A program made the translations under genes and the position numbers. Shown piece by piece: positions 9,902 to 17,978 of a stretch of DNA of 64,000 nucleotides. Numbering within the stretch: the first letter of the stretch is position 1; every line of letters starts with the position of its first letter. Source of the DNA: Aminobacter aganoensis (lineage in GTDB: Bacteria > Pseudomonadota > Alphaproteobacteria > Rhizobiales > Rhizobiaceae); the NCBI RefSeq assembly GCF_014206975.1, contig NZ_JACHOU010000020.1:21096-85095 (forward strand), given 5' to 3'. The notes beneath the pieces were generated by a model that saw nothing but the letters and a program-made list of their open reading frames with translations, was not told where the DNA came from and ran no database searches.

Positions 9902-10507
9902 ATGGCGGCCCAAGGGCTTGCACATGGTCCGCTAGGGCAGAATTGTTTGCATGTTTGCGTCGACATGCAGCGGCTGTTTGCACCAGGCGGCCCTTGGGCC
10001 GTACCTTGGGCACAAAAAGTGCTGCCGGCGATTGAAGAGCTTGCTGGCAGGCACGAACGGCAAACCTTGTTCACGCGCTTCGTTCCCGCCGCCCGTCCGG
10101 GCAATGGACCAGGCACGTGGGCGCGCTACTACCGCCGTTGGGCTGAAGTCACCCTGGCCCACATGGACCCAAGCTTCGTAAGGCTGCTGCCCACGCTTGA
10201 GCGCCTCGTTCCTCCTGCTCGCGTACTCGACAAGCACGTCTACTCGCCGTGGACGGAGGGGCGTCTCGATGAGCTGCTGACTTCGCAGTTCGACACGCTC
10301 GTCATCACGGGCGGAGAAACCGACGTTTGCGTTCTGGCGACGGTCCTGGGTGCGATCGATCGGGGATTCCGGGTCGTGCTGGTGACGGACGCATTATGCA
10401 GTTCTTCCGACAAGACGCACGATGCTCTCATGGAACTGTATCACGCCCGGTTCAGTGAACAGGTCGAGATCGCCACCATGCGGGAAGTGCTGGAGGGATG
10501 GCGGTAG
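9902..10507 (+). CDS. Isochorismatase-family cysteine hydrolase
   Basis: A 201-residue protein of the isochorismatase/nicotinamidase superfamily. The expected triad is visible: Asp in CVDMQRLF (about residue 21), Lys in LDKHVYSPW (about 109) and the nucleophilic Cys in ETDVCVLATVLGAIDRGF (about 142), with the usual cis-peptide-type neighbourhood before it. Members hydrolyse amide or enol-ether bonds in small metabolites; the substrate here cannot be told. It lies 55 bases after the preceding gene and 3 bases before the flavoprotein gene, so the last two are very likely co-transcribed. Confidence 0.85.
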   Translation: MAAQGLAHGPLGQNCLHVCVDMQRLFAPGGPWAVPWAQKVLPAIEELAGRHERQTLFTRFVPAARPGNGPGTWARYYRRWAEVTLAHMDPSFVRLLPTLERLVPPARVLDKHVYSPWTEGRLDELLTSQFDTLVITGGETDVCVLATVLGAIDRGFRVVLVTDALCSSSDKTHDALMELYHARFSEQVEIATMREVLEGWR

Positions 10508-10510
10508 TTA

Positions 10511-11407
10511 ATGGTCGCGAACAGCAAGGCGAAACTATACGATTGTCTGATCGTGGGAGGAGGCCCTGCTGGTTTGCTTGCTGCCACCTACCTCGGACGA
10601 TTTCGGCGAAAGGTGCTTGTGATCGATTCTGGTCAAAGTCGTGCAAAGCTCATTCCCCTGACCCGCAATTGTCCCGGTTTTCCTGATGGCATCTCTGGCC
10701 CAGCTCTGCTGGGCCGGCTGCGGAGGCAGGCGAGCCGCTACAACGTTCGGTTTCTCGAAGGATATGTCACTCAGCTGTTCTGCAGTCGAGGCACATTCTC
10801 CGCGAAGCCCACGAACGTTCGGGCCCGCGCTACACTGATCGCAACCGGAGTGGTCGATGTCCTCCCCGATATTCCTGAGCTGGATATGTTGATCACGCGG
10901 GGCCGCATCAGGATTTGTCCAGTGTGCGATGCTTTCGAAACAATCGACAGATCGCTTGCTGTAATCGGACCTTCAGCCAATGCAGTAGCCAAAGCAGAAT
11001 TCCTGCAACCGTACACGCGGAAGATTTCGATCCTGGCGACAGGAACTCTTGATAATGAGGGTCGTGCTGCCGCTGCAGGACTTGACATTGCTGTTGCCAA
11101 TCCCGCTTCGATCCGTGCTACCGACGACGGGGTGTCAGTACGCCTCATCGGGGGCGAAAGGCGCGTTTTCGACGCTATCTATCCCGCCATGGGAGCCACG
11201 ATAAATTCTCGCGTCGCTGCTGACTTAGGTGCCGAATGCGACGAACTTGGAAATCTTGTCACCGACGCTCGACAACGGACGGCTGTTCCCGGAATGTATG
11301 CCGCTGGAGATGTCGTCAACGAACTTAATCAGCTGTCAGTTGCGTTCGGACATGCCGCAATCGCCGCAAGCGACATCCACCGCTACCTGGATCGTCCAGT
11401 CCTATGA
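10511..11407 (+). CDS. Thioredoxin-reductase-like FAD-dependent oxidoreductase
   Basis: A 298-residue flavoprotein with the FAD-binding motif LIVGGGPAGLLAATYLGR (about residues 13-30), a CxxC disulfide in ICPVCDAFE (about 135) and the second FAD motif GMYAAGDVVNELNQLSVAFG near the C-terminus. The central NAD(P)H-binding loop reads AVIGPSANAVAKAEF and lacks the usual GGGxSA pattern, so cofactor preference or activity may differ from true TrxB. The variant CPVCD is known from TrxR-like proteins that are not classical thioredoxin reductases. It is coupled to the isochorismatase-family gene upstream. Confidence 0.85.
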   Translation: MVANSKAKLYDCLIVGGGPAGLLAATYLGRFRRKVLVIDSGQSRAKLIPLTRNCPGFPDGISGPALLGRLRRQASRYNVRFLEGYVTQLFCSRGTFSAKPTNVRARATLIATGVVDVLPDIPELDMLITRGRIRICPVCDAFETIDRSLAVIGPSANAVAKAEFLQPYTRKISILATGTLDNEGRAAAAGLDIAVANPASIRATDDGVSVRLIGGERRVFDAIYPAMGATINSRVAADLGAECDELGNLVTDARQRTAVPGMYAAGDVVNELNQLSVAFGHAAIAASDIHRYLDRPVL

Positions 11408-11778
11408 TGCGGCCGACGATATCGTTCAGTGCCTGACGGCCTGAGCGATATTCCCATGCACGCCGTCGGCATGGCAGATATTACGATCTGTCAGTGGGCG
11501 GCAAATCGATCCGACGTGTGGTCGAGCAATTTCTCGCGTCAAGACCGGGCCGGTAAATCATTCCATAATAATTGGGATTTTTTTGCCTTTGGTGGAATTT
11601 CATTCCATTTTAATAGACAAGTCTGCATCGGCATGCCATATCATGTCCAAAATACGACATGCTATCGTGAATGCGTAATTGCGTCACCTAGCTCAAATGA
11701 CCGTCGTTCCACGCTGATTGCTTCAGCACAAGCTAACAAAGGAGAGTGTCCCGCTCCCGGAGCCGGGCCCAACGGAAT
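11408..11778 (+). other. Non-coding region upstream of the betaine importer
   Basis: About 370 bases with no convincing gene. An AT-rich block at about 11556-11625 (runs of T and repeated ATTCCAT) contrasts with the GC-rich surroundings and probably holds the proV promoter. No terminator or known operator was identified. Confidence 0.5.
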
Positions 11779-12993
11779 ATGGCAACAACTGAGAGCGACC
11801 CAACGGTCAAGATCAGTATCAAAGACGTCTTCAAGATTTTCGGCGAACAACCGGAGAGAGCCCTGGAGCTGCTGAAGGCAGGCAGGACAAAGCCGGAAAT
11901 CCATGCTGCGACCGGCTGCACGATCGCCGTCAACGATGCATCCTTCGACATCAGCGCCGGCGAAATCTTCGTCATCATGGGCCTGTCGGGGTCCGGCAAA
12001 TCCACCATGCTGCGCCTCATCAACCGGCTGATCGAACCGACCAGCGGTGCAATCGAGATCGCAGGCCGCGACGTGGCGCAGATGTCGCGCAGCGAGCTGG
12101 TCGCGCTCCGCCGCAACGACGTCAGCATGGTTTTCCAGTCCTTCGCGCTGCTGCCCAACCGCAGCGTCATCGACAATGCCGCCTTCGGGCTCGAAATCGC
12201 CGGCATGGAAGAGGCCGAGCGAAAGCGGCGCGCCCGAACCGTCCTGCAAGCCGTGGGTCTGGAAGGCTATGACGACAGCCGTCCCGATCAGCTTTCTGGC
12301 GGGATGAAACAGCGCGTTGGCCTTGCCCGCGCTCTGGCGGGAGAGCCGACCGTGCTCTTGATGGACGAGGCCTTTTCGGCGCTCGACCCCCTCATCCGGA
12401 CGGAGATGCAGGACGAACTGGTCCGCCTCCAATCAGAGCACAGCCGCACCATCGTCTTCGTCAGCCACGACATCGACGAGGCCATGCGGATTGGCGACCG
12501 GATCTGCATCATGCAGAACGGCGAGGTCGTGCAGGTCGGCACGCCCGACGAGATCGTGCTCAAGCCCGCCAACGACTATGTGCGCTCCTTCTTCCGCAAC
12601 GTCGACGTCTCGCAGGTCTTCCGCGCCGGCGACATCGCCCGCAAGACGCAGGTGACGATCATCGACCGGCAGGGCGTGTCTGCTGCCGCGGCGCTGGAAC
12701 GCATGGAGCACTACGATCGCGACATCGCCATCATCCTCGGCCGTGACAAGACCTATCACGGCATGGTCAGCCGCAATTCGCTGATCGAAACCACGCGAGA
12801 CGGTGCAAGCGATCCCTACCGGCGCGCCTTCCTGAAAGACATCGAGCCCATCCCAGCGGCGGAAAGCCTTTCGAACGTTCTCGGCAAGGTCGCGGCCAGC
12901 GCCTTTCCGGTTCCGGTGATCGACGAGGCGAACCGCTATCTCGGCTCGATCAGCAAATCCACGCTGCTCGAAACGCTCGACCGCACCGCCTGA
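11779..12993 (+). CDS. proV: Glycine betaine/proline ABC transporter, ATP-binding subunit
   Basis: A 404-residue ATPase of the ProV/OpuAA type. It shows Walker A GLSGSGKST (about 68-76), the signature LSGGMKQR, Walker B VLLMDEAFSALD and the switch His in FVSHDIDEAMRIGD. A C-terminal region (about 275-400) has the layout of a CBS pair, which in OpuA senses ionic strength. The ATG at 11779 is preferred to one at 11746 because it gives the usual N-terminus with the family motif VFKIFGEQPERALELL. The gene heads a three-gene operon with the permease and binding protein. Confidence 0.93.
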   Translation: MATTESDPTVKISIKDVFKIFGEQPERALELLKAGRTKPEIHAATGCTIAVNDASFDISAGEIFVIMGLSGSGKSTMLRLINRLIEPTSGAIEIAGRDVAQMSRSELVALRRNDVSMVFQSFALLPNRSVIDNAAFGLEIAGMEEAERKRRARTVLQAVGLEGYDDSRPDQLSGGMKQRVGLARALAGEPTVLLMDEAFSALDPLIRTEMQDELVRLQSEHSRTIVFVSHDIDEAMRIGDRICIMQNGEVVQVGTPDEIVLKPANDYVRSFFRNVDVSQVFRAGDIARKTQVTIIDRQGVSAAAALERMEHYDRDIAIILGRDKTYHGMVSRNSLIETTRDGASDPYRRAFLKDIEPIPAAESLSNVLGKVAASAFPVPVIDEANRYLGSISKSTLLETLDRTA

Positions 12994-13016
12994 TCGAGCT
13001 CATTCGGAGACAATCC

Positions 13017-13901
13017 ATGACTTTCGATATCGGCGACGGCGTCGACAGCGCCGTCAACTACATACTCGACAATTTCTCGCCGCTGCTGGATCTGATCGCG
13101 GCGGTCATCGGCGCGGTGACGAATGGCATTCAGACGGTCCTGCTTGCGACGCCGATGACGCTTGGCATCGCGATCTTCGTCTTGCTCTCGCTCTGGCGCG
13201 TCGGCTTCGGCTTTGCGCTCTTCACCGCCGCTTCCCTTTGGCTCGTCGATCATATGGGCCTGTGGTCCGCCATGATGGAGACGCTGTCGCTGGTGCTGGC
13301 CTCGACGCTCGTCGCCATGCTGATCGGCCTGCCGCTCGGCATCGCCATGGCGCGCAGCGACCGCGTGGCAGCGATCGTTCGTCCAATCCTCGACCTCATG
13401 CAGACCATGCCGGCCTTCGTCTACCTGATCCCCGCCGCCATGTTCTTCGGCCTAGGCGCGGTGCCGGGCACCATTGCGACCGTCATTTTCTCCATGCCTC
13501 CGGTCGTTCGCCTGACCAACCTCGGCATCAGGCAGGTGCATGTCGAATTCATCGAGGCGGGCAACGCCTTCGGCTGCACGGCCTCCCAACTGCTCTTCAA
13601 GGTGCAGCTCCCCAATGCGCTGCCCTCCATCATGACCGGCATCAACCAGACGATAATGCTGTCGCTGTCGATGGTGGTGATCGCCTCGATGATCGGCGCG
13701 GGCGGCATCGGCAACACGGTGCTCACCGGCATCCAGCGCCTCGATGTCGGCACCGGATTCGAGGGCGGAATCGCGGTCGTCATTCTCGCGGTGATCCTCG
13801 ACCGGATCACCCAGAGCCTCGGAAAGGAACGCGCCGGTTTCTGCCGCCTTCTTTTCCGCCGTCAGGCGCAGCAGCCCACTGCCTCAGCCGTCACGGCCTG
13901 A
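13017..13901 (+). CDS. proW: Glycine betaine/proline ABC transporter, permease subunit
   Basis: A 294-residue inner-membrane permease with about six or seven membrane helices and the binding-protein-dependent permease coupling loop (EAGNAFGCTASQLLFKVQLP) at about 182-201. It forms the channel for the ATPase upstream and receives substrate from the binding protein downstream. The start is 23 bases after proV. The amphipathic N-terminus is typical of ProW/OpuAB. Confidence 0.93.
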   Translation: MTFDIGDGVDSAVNYILDNFSPLLDLIAAVIGAVTNGIQTVLLATPMTLGIAIFVLLSLWRVGFGFALFTAASLWLVDHMGLWSAMMETLSLVLASTLVAMLIGLPLGIAMARSDRVAAIVRPILDLMQTMPAFVYLIPAAMFFGLGAVPGTIATVIFSMPPVVRLTNLGIRQVHVEFIEAGNAFGCTASQLLFKVQLPNALPSIMTGINQTIMLSLSMVVIASMIGAGGIGNTVLTGIQRLDVGTGFEGGIAVVILAVILDRITQSLGKERAGFCRLLFRRQAQQPTASAVTA

Positions 13902-13971
13902 GGCGCGCCCGCTGTGCTGAAAGAAGGCGGTGTCCAGTCCGCCGAATGCGAACCTCAAAAAAGGAGCAAAA

Positions 13972-14847
13972 ATGTTCAAGACACTCGCTACCATGGGCTT
14001 GGCAGCCGGGATTATTGCCGGCTCCTTCGTCTCGGCGCTGGCTGAAGACAAGGCGCCGGTGAAGCTCGGCTGGGCGGCCTGGTCAGACGCCGAATTCGTG
14101 ACAAAGCTTGCCGCCAAGCTCATCAAGGACAAACTCGGCCACGAGGTCGAACTGGTTCAGACCGACGTGGCGCCGCTCTATCAGGGCGTCAGCCGCGGCG
14201 ACATCGACGCCATGATGATGGCCTGGCTGCCGGAGACCCACGCCGACTACTTCGCCAAGGTGAAGGACAAGGTAACGACGCTGGGTACCGTCTATGATGG
14301 CGCAAAGCTCGGCTGGGTGGTGCCCAAATACGTGCCCGAGGACGCCATCGCCTCCATCGAGGACCTCAAGAAGTCCGATGTGAAGGAGAAGCTGAAGGGC
14401 CGTGTCGAGGGTATCGATCCCGGCGCCGGCCTTACCCGCCTTTCCGAGCAGGCGCTCAAGGACTACGCGCTGGACGGCTACAAGCTGCAGATCTCCAGTG
14501 AAGCCGGCATGCTGACCACCATCGACCGGGCGGTGCGCAAGCAGGAATGGTTCGTCGCCACGTCGTGGAGCCCGCACTGGATGTTCGGCAAGTACGAACT
14601 TCGTTACATCGACGACTCCAAGGGCTCGCTTGGCAAGGCGGAGCATGTCGATGTCATCGCCCGCAAGGATTTCCCGACGGACAATCCTGAAGTCGCGGCC
14701 TTCCTGTCGCGCATCAAGCTGCCGATCGGAGACCTCGAGGCGGCAATGTTCGACGCGCAGGAGACCTCCTATGAAAAGGCGGTCGACAAGTACATCGCTG
14801 ACCATCCCGACCAGATCAAAGCGTGGCTCGCCGCCGACGAAGGCTGA
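13972..14847 (+). CDS. proX: Glycine betaine/proline ABC transporter, periplasmic binding protein
   Basis: A 291-residue secreted OpuAC-type binding protein. The ATG at 13972 follows an AAGGAG ribosome-binding site and gives a clear signal peptide (residues 1-23, cleaved after SALA). Conserved Trp residues in GWAAWSDAEF, MAWLPETHADYF and ATSWSPHWMFGKYELRYID are those expected of the aromatic box that binds quaternary ammonium groups. Substrate could be glycine betaine, proline betaine or choline; the exact choice cannot be read. It ends the proVWX operon, followed after 24 bases by a strong hairpin. Confidence 0.93.
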   Translation: MFKTLATMGLAAGIIAGSFVSALAEDKAPVKLGWAAWSDAEFVTKLAAKLIKDKLGHEVELVQTDVAPLYQGVSRGDIDAMMMAWLPETHADYFAKVKDKVTTLGTVYDGAKLGWVVPKYVPEDAIASIEDLKKSDVKEKLKGRVEGIDPGAGLTRLSEQALKDYALDGYKLQISSEAGMLTTIDRAVRKQEWFVATSWSPHWMFGKYELRYIDDSKGSLGKAEHVDVIARKDFPTDNPEVAAFLSRIKLPIGDLEAAMFDAQETSYEKAVDKYIADHPDQIKAWLAADEG

Positions 14848-14871
14848 CATCGCGCATTGCTATAATCTTTG

Positions 14872-14897
14872 GTCCTCGCGAGAACGCTCGCGAGGAC
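14872..14897 (+). terminator. Perfect hairpin between proX and the HTH gene
   Basis: GTCCTCGCGAG (14872-14882) pairs with CTCGCGAGGAC (14887-14897) around an AACG loop. Only TTCCC follows, so it is either a weak terminator or an mRNA-stabilising 3' hairpin that lets some reading through into the small regulator 27 bases further on. Confidence 0.6.
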
Positions 14898-14923
14898 TTC
14901 CCATCGCCGATGAGGGAACGCAC

Positions 14924-15193
14924 ATGTCCAGAGACCACTCCATTTCCATGCTCCTCGCGCCCGAGATTGCCGACGACACGCTTGGCGGCCGGATATCGCT
15001 GGCACGAGACTCCCGCGGTCTGTCAATTGCAGAAGCTTCCGCGGTTACGGGCGTGATGGCAGAGACGTGGAACAACTGGGAAAATGATCGAGCGGAGCCA
15101 CGCTCCGATCGTCTCGGCATGCTCGCTGGTGTTCTGCAGATTAGTATTACTTGGCTGATTCACGGGCAGGGCAAGGGTCCAAACCAGATCTAG
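14924..15193 (+). CDS. Small XRE-type helix-turn-helix regulator
   Basis: An 89-residue protein whose body (GGRISLARDSRGLSIAEASA, then AETWNNWENDRAEPRSDRL) is a standard Cro/XRE helix-turn-helix, followed by LQISITWLIHGQGKG, the usual end of the fifth helix. The ATG at 14924 is chosen because it starts just ahead of the domain. It follows the proVWX operon directly and may regulate it, possibly in response to osmolyte supply; that link is positional only. Confidence 0.75.
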   Translation: MSRDHSISMLLAPEIADDTLGGRISLARDSRGLSIAEASAVTGVMAETWNNWENDRAEPRSDRLGMLAGVLQISITWLIHGQGKGPNQI

Positions 15194-15624
15194 TAGAAAT
15201 TGTCGAACCGCGACGTGTTCAGATATGTAACCTTGGGCGTTGGCCCAGCCACGGTCGTAGGATTGGCGCTTCCGCTCTCTGACGATGTCCGAGCGGTGCA
15301 GAATGTTGAGTTCTAGGCTAAATCTTCGGTCGTGACGTCGCACTTCAAGCTAAAACCCACCGGTCTACATGGGTTGTCACAGCAACTGAAAGATGAGAAA
15401 AAACAGTCAACTTAGAAACACGACACCATACTATCGTTTAAGCCTGCCTCTGCAAACAAAATATTTGCGTAATACGCAGACGCAAGCTGCCGGCCGGGTG
15501 GAGCTGGTTAGCGTTGCGGAGCCCGACCGGGGGCGATCCAGTCAAACTCCACTGGGCTTTAGCTTTCTCATCCTGATTGCGGTATGGACGGGCGGGCTCC
15601 CGAGGAGACCCATGGAGGTAGGTT
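15194..15624 (+). other. Intergenic stretch without a recognised gene
   Basis: About 430 bases. The middle (15355-15480) is AT-richer than its surroundings and may carry the promoter for the Nudix gene. No convincing coding frame, RNA or repeat was seen. Confidence 0.4.
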
Positions 15625-16098
15625 GTGGTTTTTTCGCAGGACCAGTTCTTTCAAGCTGTTGCGTCTAGGCAAATCCCAAGAATTAGAATTGCGGGAATCG
15701 TCGTGGAGCAGGGTGCGGTTTTGGTCCAAAGACCCGCCGATGATCCGACATCATGCTACGCGTTTATCGGCGGAGAGTATGAGGTTGGAGATACCTTCGA
15801 GACCCGACTGAGGAAGGAGTTCGAGGAGGAGACCAATGCGAGAGTGGTCGAAGCTCACTACCTGTTCTGTGTCGAGAACCATTTTCGATACAATGAGAAC
15901 CTAGTTCAGCAGGCGGAGCACTATTTCCTTGTTAGCTTGGATCGATTTGATGTCGAAAGCCGAGAAAACCACCTGAGACAGGATTGGCTACCCCTTTCGC
16001 TGTTCGGTCAAGCCGATGTGCGACCCATCGCCGTCCGCGACGCTGTCGCCGACGGTAGTTATTTGAGTAAACGACACATCGTTCAGATGGCCAATTAA
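15625..16098 (+). CDS. Nudix hydrolase
   Basis: A 157-residue protein starting with GTG at 15625 behind a strong GGAGG site (15615-15619). The Nudix box is complete: GGEYEVGDTFETRLRKEFEE followed by ET, giving the metal-binding glutamates. Nudix enzymes hydrolyse nucleoside diphosphates linked to another group; the substrate here is not predictable. The flanking bodies lack the RNA pyrophosphohydrolase or MutT signatures. It sits alone, next to a transposase remnant. Confidence 0.85.
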   Translation: MVFSQDQFFQAVASRQIPRIRIAGIVVEQGAVLVQRPADDPTSCYAFIGGEYEVGDTFETRLRKEFEEETNARVVEAHYLFCVENHFRYNENLVQQAEHYFLVSLDRFDVESRENHLRQDWLPLSLFGQADVRPIAVRDAVADGSYLSKRHIVQMAN

Positions 16099-16123
16099 TC
16101 GATTGCGACCATGGCGCCACTGC

Positions 16124-16465
16124 TCATTCCGCTGCAGCCAGACGTGATACCGTCAGACCATGGTTCGACGCCAGCTTCTCGGCCGCTAGGGTCGGGCCGA
16201 TATCGACATATTGGTCACGCACCAGGTCGAGCGCAGCGTTCCGAAAATCCTCGGTATGACGTCGATTGCTTGGCCGGCCGCGCCGCTTCGAGGCCAGGCC
16301 GCCGGCGCCGTCCTGATCATAGCTCTGTAGCAGACGGTGCACCTGACTTCGGCTGAGATTCAACAGCTCAGCCGCCTGAACGACACTCAGTCGCCGATCG
16401 CGGACTTTCTGGATGGCTTCGAGGCGGTGCAGTTCTTCTTGCGACAAGGTGATGAGACAAGGCAT
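16124..16465 (-). pseudogene. ISNCY-type transposase, N-terminal fragment
   Basis: The first about 105 residues match the N-terminus of ISNCY-family transposases: LSQEELHRLEAIQKVRDRRL, the helix-turn-helix VVQAAELLNLSRSQVHRLL, then GGLASKRRGRPSNRRH and GPTLAAEKLASNHGLTVS. After that the frame runs into unrelated residues and stops, so the catalytic DDE part is gone. The break is near 16140. The upstream side still carries what looks like the original element end (repeats at 16542-16611). It is a dead remnant, evidence of past insertion and deletion. Confidence 0.85.
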
Positions 16466-16541
16466 GACGGCTCCAGGCTGAAGCCATCAACCTTCCTTTC
16501 CAGCTTCGAGTTGGCGAGCGTCGGAGCTGTGAAAGTCGGGG

Positions 16542-16611
16542 ACTGTCGCATCTCTAAATTGCTCAACTGTCGCATCTCTATATAGCCGCTACAGACATTT
16601 GTCGCATAAGT
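16542..16611. repeat. Repeated motif at the right end of the IS remnant
   Basis: ACTGTCGCATCTCTA occurs at 16542-16556 and again at 16566-16580 (24-base period), with a related ATTTGTCGCATAAGT at 16597-16611. These lie just upstream of the transposase fragment, where an IS terminus with several transposase-binding repeats would be expected. Confidence 0.6.
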
Positions 16612-16859
16612 TATGTTATGGAACTATTCCGTTGCCACTCGCCGAACATGGGCTATCAGTCAGGCAAGGCTTGCCGGTGAGGCCAAAGCTCAGGCATTTG
16701 CCGGGTTGACCGATTCTTTATGCGTAGCACACCGCCTCGCCACCGAGCTTCGTGTTCAACGCCCGTCGCAGATTTCCGCAGTGATTTTGTTTTGGCGCGC
16801 TCACCGCTCCTCTCACTGGGCGCCAGTGAACGATGCTGCAAAGGACTGGCTGCGAGGCT

Positions 16860-16884
16860 GGAACCGTAGGCGCCACCACTCGTT
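16860..16884 (+). promoter_or_regulatory. EcfG/RpoE2-type general stress promoter
   Basis: GGAAC (16860-16864), a 16-base spacer, then CGTT (16881-16884): an exact match to the known alphaproteobacterial general-stress sigma consensus. It ends 38 bases before the start of the 53-residue membrane protein gene. Confidence 0.8.
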
Positions 16885-16922
16885 ACTCCTTCATCTATCA
16901 CCAGGATGACAGGCAAGCAGGC

Positions 16923-17084
16923 ATGGGCGTGTTGATCGGAATTCTAATTACTTTCCTTGTAGTTGTTCTGGTTCTTTGGCTAGTCAATCGGCTGCCGTTG
17001 GACGGACGCACTAAGCAGATAGCTCAGGTCATCGTCATAATCATTGGCATCGTGTCCCTCCTCAGGCACCTCGCCGTTTTCTAA
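16923..17084 (+). CDS. Small membrane protein (Thivi_2564-like)
   Basis: A 53-residue protein with two hydrophobic segments (residues 3-20 and 32-48) separated by the polar stretch NRLPLDGRTKQ. This matches a widespread family of tiny membrane proteins of unknown function (Thivi_2564 family). The ATG at 16923 is chosen because longer versions add an unrelated hydrophilic N-terminus and because the stress promoter ends 38 bases ahead. It is probably co-transcribed with the gene 32 bases downstream. Confidence 0.75.
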   Translation: MGVLIGILITFLVVVLVLWLVNRLPLDGRTKQIAQVIVIIIGIVSLLRHLAVF

Positions 17085-17116
17085 ACGTTGCAAAGCCCAA
17101 GATGAAAGGCTCCCCT

Positions 17117-17467
17117 ATGGCCACCGGTAATCCTTCAGACAACACAAACAAGGCAAACCAGCATGAGGCACAGGAAGCTTTGGAAAAGCAGGTAGCTCAG
17201 ATGAGGCGCGAGATCGCCAAGATCAATCGGGTCTTGACAGAACGAGCCGAGGAAGCCGCCGCATCTGCGGCCGGATGGCTAGATAGTGCGAGCGATCGCG
17301 CATCCAAAGCGACCCAGGCCCTCCGGACCCAGGCTCAGACTGTCTCCGAAACCGTGCGGACAAACCCCGGCACTATCTCATCAGCGATGATAGTTGGCGG
17401 CGTGGTTGGGTTCGTGCTGGGTTGTATTCTCACACAGGGATCAGACCAACGACGCCATTGGTACTGA
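17117..17467 (+). CDS. DUF883/ElaB-like membrane-anchored protein
   Basis: A 116-residue protein: an amphipathic, Ala/Glu/Lys/Gln-rich helical N-part (LEKQVAQMRREIAKINRVLT), a middle with SDRASKATQALRTQAQ, and a C-terminal membrane helix of GGVVGFVLGCILTQ type. This is the layout of ElaB/YqjD/DUF883 proteins, which in E. coli are stress-induced inner-membrane proteins that bind ribosomes. The start at 17117 is preferred to 17102, but both are possible. Its position behind the stress-promoter gene fits the family's stress association. Confidence 0.7.
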   Translation: MATGNPSDNTNKANQHEAQEALEKQVAQMRREIAKINRVLTERAEEAAASAAGWLDSASDRASKATQALRTQAQTVSETVRTNPGTISSAMIVGGVVGFVLGCILTQGSDQRRHWY

Positions 17468-17978
17468 TGCTGAGAACGGCAGCCCGGCCCAAAGCATTGG
17501 CGGCGGAGCACCGAGGGCGGCCGTCATGATACGGCAGGTAGCTTCGAACGTTAGCTCGAAAAAAATTGAGGCCGCACTAGCACCCGATATAGCGATCTAA
17601 ACGATGAAAGCTTCACAATTTTCGTTAGTTAGGCGGGTTAGTCTGGGATTCCTGCCGCACCCGTTTGCGGGTTCCGGTTCCTTGTCCGAAGGAACGTTTG
17701 GGGTCACCCCTTCCCTGTTCACCGTGTCTGCGAATGCGCTCATCGCTGTTGCTGGTTATCACACGCGTGGCCGAGAACCAGGGCAGATATCACAACTGCA
17801 ACTCTGACGCATCTCATGGTTCAACACCTCCTGAAGGATAATCATCAGGAAGGGAAATATGTTCATTCTTCTTAGGGCGATGACACGGACGGAACAAGCA
17901 CCGCGCTCAACGATTTACGATGGTGCTCGGTAGGGTCGCGCAACCGCAGCATCCTGTCACCTTAAGCGAGACAAATTC
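17468..17978 (+). other. Long intergenic stretch without a recognised gene
   Basis: About 510 bases. One short open frame (17604-17807, 67 residues) has no ribosome-binding site or family resemblance. No hairpin with a T-run stands out. The end of this region should hold the promoter of the glycosylation gene starting at 17979. Confidence 0.35.

Noticed and set aside
11429..11875. 148-residue plus-strand frame before proV
   Set aside because: It overlaps proV in another frame, includes an AT-rich stretch typical of a promoter, and has no family resemblance.
17604..17807. 67-residue plus-strand frame
   Set aside because: No ribosome-binding site, no family, and composition like the surrounding non-coding sequence.
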